Below, piece by piece: positions 32,210-34,229 of a DNA stretch of 34,229 bases. The stretch lies in contig VAZG01000416.1 in assembly GCA_005885285.1 (NCBI GenBank), positions 1 to 34,229 on the forward strand, written 5' to 3'. The stretch comes from Alphaproteobacteria bacterium (GTDB taxonomy: Bacteria; Pseudomonadota; Alphaproteobacteria; Rhizobiales; Xanthobacteraceae). A program made the position numbers and the translations under genes. How positions within the stretch are numbered: the first letter of the stretch is position 1; every line of letters begins with the position of its first letter. The notes beneath the pieces were generated by a model, which was not told where the DNA came from, made no database searches, and saw nothing but the letters and a program-made list of their open reading frames with translations.

Positions 32210-32419
32210 ATGTCCTCGAGTTCACAGCCGAACGCGCTAGAGGACACCGGGCTGGAGGCAGCGGTCGAGCAGGCGATCGCTGCGTGCGGGGGCGACATGC
32301 GATCCGCCATCCGCGCGCTGATCGTTGCCAACGACTATCTGGAATCGGAGGTCTGCGAGCTGATGAAGGCGGTTTCGCACGCGTACGCGCGCGGAAGATT
32401 TCATAGCTATTCCGGCTGA
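32210..32419 (+). CDS. Small conserved hypothetical protein (69 aa)
   Basis: Sixty-nine residues, soluble and mostly helical. The core VEQAIAACGGDMRSAIRALI and VANDYLESEVCELMKAVSHA resembles short proteins I have seen in Bradyrhizobium (A-I-A-A-C-x-G-D-x-R-x-x-I-R-A-L, then N-x-x-L-E-x-E-V). The paired helices and leucine/valine spacing suggest a coiled-coil dimer. The start ATG lies seven to ten bases after a weak CCGGAACC. No function is known to me. It is a single gene ahead of the carboxylase. Confidence 0.65.
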   Translation: MSSSSQPNALEDTGLEAAVEQAIAACGGDMRSAIRALIVANDYLESEVCELMKAVSHAYARGRFHSYSG

Positions 32420-32565
32420 AAATATTCGGCAGGCGAGGGCGCAGGCCCTGCGGGGTGGACATATACCGTTGCCTCGGTCGCGTTTTGCTGTACGACGGAA
32501 TTGTTACCTCCCGCCCGCCATGCCAGATTGCCCGACCCCCAAGGTCTGCCCAAGCAAACAAGAAC

Positions 32566-34229
32566 ATGTTCAAACGAATTCTGATCGCAAATCGCGGCGA
32601 GATCGCCTGCCGCGTCATCAAGACCGCCCGCCGCATGGGGATTGAGACGATCGCCGTCTATTCCGAAGCCGACCGCGATGCGCTTCATGTCGAAATGGCC
32701 GATGCCGCCGTCCTGATCGGACCGCCGGCGGCTGCCGAAAGCTATCTGTTAATCGACAAGATCGTCGATGCCTGCCGCAAGACGGGGGCCCAAGCCGTGC
32801 ATCCCGGCTACGGATTCCTGTCGGAACGCGAGGCCTTTCCGCGCGCGTTGCAAAAGGCCGGGATCGTCTTCATCGGTCCCAACGCGGGCGCCATCGCCGC
32901 GATGGGCGACAAGATCGAGTCCAAGAAGGCCGCCGCAAAAGCAAAGGTCTCAACGGTGCCGGGCCATCTCGGCGTCATCGATAGTGAAAAGCAGGCCGTG
33001 AAGATCGCCGACGAGATCGGCTATCCCGTGATGATCAAGGCGTCCGCCGGCGGCGGCGGCAAGGGCATGCGGATCGCGCATTCGAAGTCGGAAGTCGCCG
33101 AAGGCTTCATCCGCGCCAAGGCCGAGGCAAAATCCTCGTTCGGCGATGACCGCGTCTTCATCGAGAAATTTATCGTCAATCCCCGCCACATCGAGATCCA
33201 GGTGCTGGGCGACAAGCACGGCAACGTCATCCATCTCGGTGAGCGCGAATGCTCGATCCAGCGCCGCAATCAGAAGGTGATTGAGGAGGCGCCGTCGCCG
33301 CTGCTCGATGAAACCACCCGCCGCAAGATGGGCGAACAGGCGGTCGCACTGGCAAAGGCCGTGCATTACGATTCCGCGGGAACCGTCGAATTTGTCGCTG
33401 GGCAAGACAAGAGCTTCTACTTTCTCGAGATGAACACGCGGCTGCAGGTCGAGCACCCCGTGACCGAGCTGGTCACCGGCATCGATCTGGTCGAGCAGAT
33501 GATCCGGGTTGCCGCCGGTGAAAAGCTGGCGCTGGCGCAGAAAGACATTAGCCTGAGCGGATGGGCGGTGGAATCGCGCGTCTACGCCGAAGATCCGTTC
33601 CGCAATTTCCTGCCTTCGGTCGGACGGCTCGTGAAATATCGCCCGCCGGCGGAGGCGAACCAGAACGGCATCACCGTGCGCAACGACACCGGTGTGCAGG
33701 AAGGCGGCGAGATTTCCATCTTCTACGATCCGATGATCGCGAAGCTCGTCACCCACGCGCCGTCGCGCGCGGCCGCGATCGAAGCGCAATCGACCGCGCT
33801 CGATGCATTCTATGTCGACGGCATCCGTCACAACATCCCGTTCCTCTCGGCCTTGATGCATCACCCGCGCTGGCGCGAGGGCAAGCTTTCGACCGGCTTC
33901 ATCGCGGAGGAATTTCCAACGGGGTTTGCGGCGCGGCGGCCGCAAGGCGAGGTCGCGCGAAGGCTGGCCGCGGTGGGCGCTGCGATCGATCACGTGCTTG
34001 GCGAACGCAAGCGGCAGATTTCCGGCCAGATGAGCGGCCGGTTGGTGCAGCGCGAGGGCCGCCGCGCGGTGTGGCTGGAACGCGAGGAGATCGCCCTCGA
34101 TGTCGCGCGCGAGGCCGACGCCATCGCGGTGCGCTTCATCGATGCCGAGGGCGTGCGCGGCAAGCCGCATCGACTGGTCTCATCGTGGGCGCCGGGTGAA
34201 GTGGTCTGGCAGGGCACCATCGACGGGCA
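32566..34229 (+). CDS. pccA: Propionyl-CoA (or acetyl-CoA) carboxylase alpha subunit, biotin carboxylase part; 3' end outside window
   Basis: The open frame from ATG 32566 is uninterrupted to the window edge (554 codons) and lacks its C-terminus. It opens with MFKRILIANRGEIACRVIKT, the biotin carboxylase N-terminal domain. ATP-grasp elements follow: HPGYGFLSE, MIKASAGGGGKGMRIA, ERECSIQRRNQKVIEEAP and FLEMNTRLQVEHPVTE. Then comes the carboxylase C-terminal domain (RVYAEDP, FYDPMIAKLVTH). Past about residue 480 (GQMSGRLVQR, VWLEREEIALDVA) the sequence enters the BT-type domain of propionyl-CoA carboxylase alpha, which stand-alone AccC lacks; that is why I prefer pccA. The biotin-binding Met-Lys-Met lies outside. 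The enzyme turns propionyl-CoA into methylmalonyl-CoA in the cytoplasm. No ribosome site stands out before the ATG. Confidence 0.9.
   Translation, partial: MFKRILIANRGEIACRVIKTARRMGIETIAVYSEADRDALHVEMADAAVLIGPPAAAESYLLIDKIVDACRKTGAQAVHPGYGFLSEREAFPRALQKAGIVFIGPNAGAIAAMGDKIESKKAAAKAKVSTVPGHLGVIDSEKQAVKIADEIGYPVMIKASAGGGGKGMRIAHSKSEVAEGFIRAKAEAKSSFGDDRVFIEKFIVNPRHIEIQVLGDKHGNVIHLGERECSIQRRNQKVIEEAPSPLLDETTRRKMGEQAVALAKAVHYDSAGTVEFVAGQDKSFYFLEMNTRLQVEHPVTELVTGIDLVEQMIRVAAGEKLALAQKDISLSGWAVESRVYAEDPFRNFLPSVGRLVKYRPPAEANQNGITVRNDTGVQEGGEISIFYDPMIAKLVTHAPSRAAAIEAQSTALDAFYVDGIRHNIPFLSALMHHPRWREGKLSTGFIAEEFPTGFAARRPQGEVARRLAAVGAAIDHVLGERKRQISGQMSGRLVQREGRRAVWLEREEIALDVAREADAIAVRFIDAEGVRGKPHRLVSSWAPGEVVWQGTIDG

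Noticed and set aside
32950..34170. 406-codon minus-strand frame opposite the carboxylase
   Set aside because: Shadow of the carboxylase, whose own frame is open to the window edge and full of family motifs.

Overview
The window looks like chromosomal DNA of a Bradyrhizobium-type alphaproteobacterium (Nitrobacteraceae). The grounds are high GC, many small exported or membrane proteins of a kind I associate with that group, an RpoH-type promoter plus ROSE-like RNA thermometer in front of a small heat-shock gene, a GTTC-N7-GTTC LexA-type box, and several palindromic intergenic repeats familiar from these genomes. This placement comes from reading alone; no search was run.

Layout. 0.1-5.1 kb: a triheme cytochrome c (minus strand) diverges from a fused indolepyruvate ferredoxin oxidoreductase. 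5.3-8.7 kb: two tiny genes, an exported-type alpha/beta hydrolase, an IS256-family transposase remnant, an HU-like DNA-binding protein with its terminator, and a long non-coding repeat-like segment. 8.7-14.1 kb: a plus-strand cluster of six genes in acyl-CoA-type metabolism: a thiolase-like protein, its DUF35 Zn-ribbon/OB-fold partner, a double-hotdog MaoC hydratase, a multifunctional-enzyme-type short-chain dehydrogenase, a DapA-family aldolase/lyase and a Nudix hydrolase. Three of its intergenic gaps hold large palindromic repeats. 14.3-16.9 kb: a HAMP/PAS/PAS sensor kinase broken by a frameshifting deletion that removes the phospho-acceptor histidine region. 16.9-20.4 kb: a GrlR-like protein, a VOC protein and small membrane or exported proteins.

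20.4-22.3 kb is decayed accessory DNA beside a tRNA-Arg(TCG): a frameshifted small exported protein, a HigB toxin remnant and a transposase tail joined directly to it. 22.5-28.7 kb: small exported proteins, a Clp/crotonase-like exported protein, a 1-Cys peroxiredoxin, an exported alkaline-phosphatase-superfamily enzyme and an SGNH hydrolase.

28.7-32.4 kb is stress-flavoured. A DUF3072 gene and a lysine-rich small gene diverge from a shared LexA-type box. An Hsp20 gene keeps its RpoH-type promoter and ROSE-like leader but appears to have lost about 40 residues of its alpha-crystallin domain. Two palindromic elements, small conserved proteins and an ArsB/NhaD-type transporter follow. The right edge (from 32.6 kb) is the 5' part of a propionyl/acetyl-CoA carboxylase alpha subunit, which runs off the window.

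The most interesting items are the thiolase-like/DUF35 pair with non-thiolase active-site residues (possible CoA-linked retro-aldolase), the two proteins with deleted cores (kinase, Hsp20), and the LexA-type divergent promoter controlling two uncharacterised small genes.
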